Source: UBA1715 sp045599365 (GTDB taxonomy: Bacteria; Bacteroidota; Bacteroidia; Bacteroidales; UBA1715). From it: 43,880 nt of DNA. Positions 42,257 to 43,880 of this stretch are shown one piece after another. The stretch is from positions 1 through 43,880 of the forward strand of contig JAZRVS010000067.1 of the NCBI GenBank assembly GCA_045599365.1. Reading direction: 5' to 3'. Both the position numbers and the translations under genes were made by a program. Position 1 is the first letter of the stretch. Every line of letters starts with the position of its first letter. Under the pieces are notes generated by a model. It ran no database searches, was not told the origin of the DNA, and saw nothing but the letters and a program-made list of their open reading frames with translations.

Positions 42257-42781
42257 TTATAGACAAAATTGTCTTAAAATTTGCTGTATCGAAGATGCTG
42301 ATACTTGCGTTATAATCTCTTCTGTTATAGTATAAAATTCATACGATGAAACATCATCTTTTGCCATTATTGCATCAAAATTTGAAACTGAACATTCAAA
42401 AGCCAAATCAGTGGTAAAATATACTATACCACCATACAAATACGTATTTGGAAAAGAGCCAAGATATTTTTTTGATGTTATTTGTAAATTTAATTCCTCT
42501 GCAATTTCTCTATCAACAGCAGATTCAGCAGATTCTAACGGATCAACAAATCCTCCTGGCAAATCGAGCATACCTTTCCATGGATTAAAAGCTCGCCGTG
42601 TAAGTAGAACTCTACCATTCTTATCTCGAATAATCACAGCTACTGCAGTAGCTGCATTGAAATAAAAAACAAAATCGCAGTCTCTACATTTATTTGCTTT
42701 ATTACCACATGGTTCAAAATGACAACTACCACAACGAGGGCAATATTGAAATATTCTCTGAGGGTAAAAATCCGTATTCAT
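42257..42781 (-). CDS. Nudix hydrolase with N-terminal zinc ribbon
   Basis: About 174 residues from the ATG at 42781. An ATG six codons earlier (42799) lies inside the tpiA terminator hairpin and is unlikely. A zinc ribbon (CPRCGS and CRDC, about residues 14-36) precedes the Nudix domain; the Nudix box is GGFVDPLESAESAVDREIAEELNL-like, with GGFVDP, the REIAEEL core and the following Leu. The zinc ribbon resembles NudC-type enzymes, but the protein is shorter than NudC. Substrate (nucleoside diphosphate derivative) unknown. Confidence 0.82.
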   Translation of the reverse strand: MNTDFYPQRIFQYCPRCGSCHFEPCGNKANKCRDCDFVFYFNAATAVAVIIRDKNGRVLLTRRAFNPWKGMLDLPGGFVDPLESAESAVDREIAEELNLQITSKKYLGSFPNTYLYGGIVYFTTDLAFECSVSNFDAIMAKDDVSSYEFYTITEEIITQVSASSIQQILRQFCL

Positions 42782-42784
42782 ACT

Positions 42785-42811
42785 AAAAAAGGCCACCATA
42801 ATGATAGCCTT
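42785..42811 (-). terminator. Terminator after tpiA
   Basis: Minus strand: a 10-bp stem from AAGGC to GCCTT (42789-42811), including two G-U pairs, with a three-base loop, followed by TTTTTT. It covers the alternative Nudix start codon at 42799. Confidence 0.8.
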
Positions 42812-42857
42812 ATTTTAAAAGAGACGCAACAAAGTTACGTCGCTAATGTTTTCCAAA

Positions 42858-43607
42858 TTAAAATGACATTACGATTGTGTTAAAATCTTCAGCCTTTAAA
42901 GAAGCACCACCGATTAACCCACCATCAATATTTGGTTTTGCAAATAATTCTTTTGCATTTTTAGCATTACAACTACCGCCATAAAGAATGGAAGTTTCAT
43001 CTGCAATTGCTTGACCATATTTTGCTGCAATTGCCTCACGAATTGTCTTCAACATATCTTCAGCTTGGTCAGATGTAGCTGTTTTACCTGTTCCAATTGC
43101 CCAAATTGGTTCGTAGGCAATAACCAATTTCTTGAAATCATCAGCAGACAATTGGAAAATTGTTTCATTCAATTGGTTTATAACGAATTCATTTTGTTTT
43201 CCAGCTTCACGAACTTCAAGCGCTTCACCGCAACAGTAGATTGGTGTCAAACCATTTTCTAACGCAAGAGCTAACTTCTTGTTAAGGATTTCGCTTGTTT
43301 CACCATAGTAACCACGGCGTTCGCTATGACCAAGAATTACATACTTTGCTCCTGTTGATTTTACCATTGCAGCAGAAACTTCACCTGTGAAAGCACCTTT
43401 TGCTTCGGCAGCACAGTTTTGTGCAGATACTGCAATTGCTTTATTATCAACAACCTTAACAACTTCAGTCAAATGAATGAATGGAGTTCCTAAAATTACT
43501 TGTACATCAGAAGTGTTTACAATTTTGTTTACTTCTTTAGCCAATGCAACGCCTTCTTCCAAAGTTGTGTTACATTTCCAGTTTCCTGCAACTATTTTTT
43601 TTCTCAT
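42858..43607 (-). CDS. tpiA: Triosephosphate isomerase
   Basis: Interconverts dihydroxyacetone phosphate and glyceraldehyde 3-phosphate. 249 residues, usual length. Start MRKKIVAGNWKCN holds the active-site Asn/Lys; GHSERRGYYGE has the catalytic His; AYEPIWAIGTGKTA has the catalytic Glu; GGLIGGASLKAEDF is the phosphate grip. A consensus promoter lies 42 bases upstream and a strong terminator downstream, so it is a single-gene unit. Confidence 0.96.
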   Translation of the reverse strand: MRKKIVAGNWKCNTTLEEGVALAKEVNKIVNTSDVQVILGTPFIHLTEVVKVVDNKAIAVSAQNCAAEAKGAFTGEVSAAMVKSTGAKYVILGHSERRGYYGETSEILNKKLALALENGLTPIYCCGEALEVREAGKQNEFVINQLNETIFQLSADDFKKLVIAYEPIWAIGTGKTATSDQAEDMLKTIREAIAAKYGQAIADETSILYGGSCNAKNAKELFAKPNIDGGLIGGASLKAEDFNTIVMSF

Positions 43608-43648
43608 TGTCTTATTATTTGATATTAGTACTAATTCTTTTTAACGCA

Positions 43649-43679
43649 CAAATTTACATTTTTTTCTTATTCATTCAAA
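43649..43679 (-). promoter_or_regulatory. Strong -33/-7 promoter of tpiA
   Basis: On the minus strand TTTG (plus 43676-43679), 19 bases, then TAAATTTG (plus 43649-43656). Matches the consensus exactly. Confidence 0.75.
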
Positions 43680-43681
43680 CA

Positions 43682-43710
43682 ATAAGGGCAGGTTTGAAAC
43701 CTGCCCTTAT
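43682..43710 (-). terminator. Terminator of the right-edge T9SS-type gene
   Basis: ATAAGGGCAGGTTT (43682-43695) is the exact reverse complement of AAACCTGCCCTTAT (43697-43710), a stem of up to 14 bp with a minimal loop. On the minus strand it follows the stop at 43730 by 19 bases. The T-tract is weak, and symmetric stem use in the other direction is possible. Confidence 0.75.
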
Positions 43711-43729
43711 CAAGTTTTATTATAGACTT

Positions 43730-43880
43730 TTATCGTACCAATGTTACACTTCCGAATTTAGTCTTCTTTCCATTTCCTGAATCGAAACCTTCCCATGTTT
43801 GTCCATCAAGGAATGAGGCTTCCATCTTCCAAATATAAACATCAGACTTCATCATCTTTCCTTCGTATGTTCCATCCCAT
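43730..43880 (-). CDS. Partial gene: type B T9SS / gliding-motility C-terminal domain
   Basis: Only the last 50 residues are in the window; the gene continues past 43880. They read WDGTYEGK, SDVYIWKMEASFLDG, WEGFDSGNG and end GSVTLVR, which matches the gliding-motility-associated C-terminal (type B sorting) domain, including the WDG and YIWK cores and the G-x-V-T-L-V/I-R end. The parent protein is expected to be a large secreted or surface protein exported by the type IX system. Compare the end of the anti-sigma-like protein at 13139-14785. Confidence 0.8.
   Translation of the reverse strand, partial: WDGTYEGKMMKSDVYIWKMEASFLDGQTWEGFDSGNGKKTKFGSVTLVR

Noticed and set aside
42782..42799. Alternative Nudix start MVAFFS
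   Set aside because: The codons are part of the tpiA terminator hairpin and T run; the ATG at 42781 is the first outside it.
1..43880. Prophage, defence island, toxin-antitoxin pair or biosynthetic gene cluster
   Set aside because: No integrase, capsid, restriction, nuclease, NRPS or PKS genes were recognised; the XRE gene has no toxin partner beside it.

Overview
The window looks like a chromosomal segment of an AT-rich anaerobic member of the Bacteroidota, most likely order Bacteroidales. The support is: promoters of the TTTG-N19-TAnnTTTG type (best at 17973, 19787 and 43649), almost no strong Shine-Dalgarno sites, lipoproteins with acidic sorting tags after the lipid-bearing Cys, an S46 dipeptidyl-peptidase, a bacterial GGGPS-family prenyltransferase, pyruvate:ferredoxin oxidoreductase, and two gliding-motility / type B type IX secretion-like C-terminal domains (13139-14785 and the partial gene at the right edge). 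tRNAs do not encode CCA. I cannot name the genus.

Layout. 1-718: broken gene whose start resembles an IS30 transposase, with a frameshift at a T8 tract. 715-2492 (-): lipoprotein plus DUF4468-like protein. 2620-8296 (+): complete tripartite RND efflux operon. 8298-10663 (-): glutamate 5-kinase, C26 amidotransferase-like protein, HAD phosphatase. 10769-12431 (+): CE2-like esterase, tRNA-Thr(CGT), small surface-type lipoprotein. 12592-14785 (+): ECF sigma factor with a probable transmembrane anti-sigma factor carrying PKD-like modules. 14789-17261 (-): Na/Pi cotransporter then GGGPS, preceded by a four-copy PhoP/PhoB-like box. 17397-20638: GNAT enzyme, tRNA-Pro(TGG), Omp85-type barrel, XRE regulator with a palindromic operator, DUF4595-like lipoprotein. 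20687-28133 (-): six tightly packed genes, lysA, lolD-like ABC ATPase, M23 peptidase, dihydroorotase, DPP7-type peptidase, polysaccharide deacetylase. 28302-31909 (+): SulP transporter and YejM-like phosphatidylglycerol/phosphoethanolamine-type sulfatase-fold protein. 31967-39365 (-): three-gene operon (degenerate LeuA-like protein, TIM barrel/acyl-CoA synthetase fusion, PFOR). 39632-43880: ispD, orphan ABC ATPase, OMPLA-like protein, Nudix hydrolase, tpiA, and the end of a type IX-type protein.

The most unusual part is the 31967-39365 operon. Its first protein has an intact leucine-feedback-type C-terminal domain, but the metal-binding His-x-His and catalytic Arg of the LeuA catalytic barrel are replaced. 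Its second protein joins a xylose-isomerase-like TIM barrel to a full AMP-forming acyl-CoA synthetase. Genes overlap by one base or are 23 bases apart, so they are probably co-expressed with PFOR. No pathway can be assigned from sequence alone. Other points worth testing are the Pho-type box that would place an archaeal-type lipid enzyme under phosphate control, the anti-sigma factor with a duplicated cytoplasmic motif and secretion-like C-terminus, the XRE operator pair, and two families of period-7 intergenic repeats. I saw no CRISPR array, prophage, defence island or biosynthetic cluster. All database-type statements are from memory and unverified.
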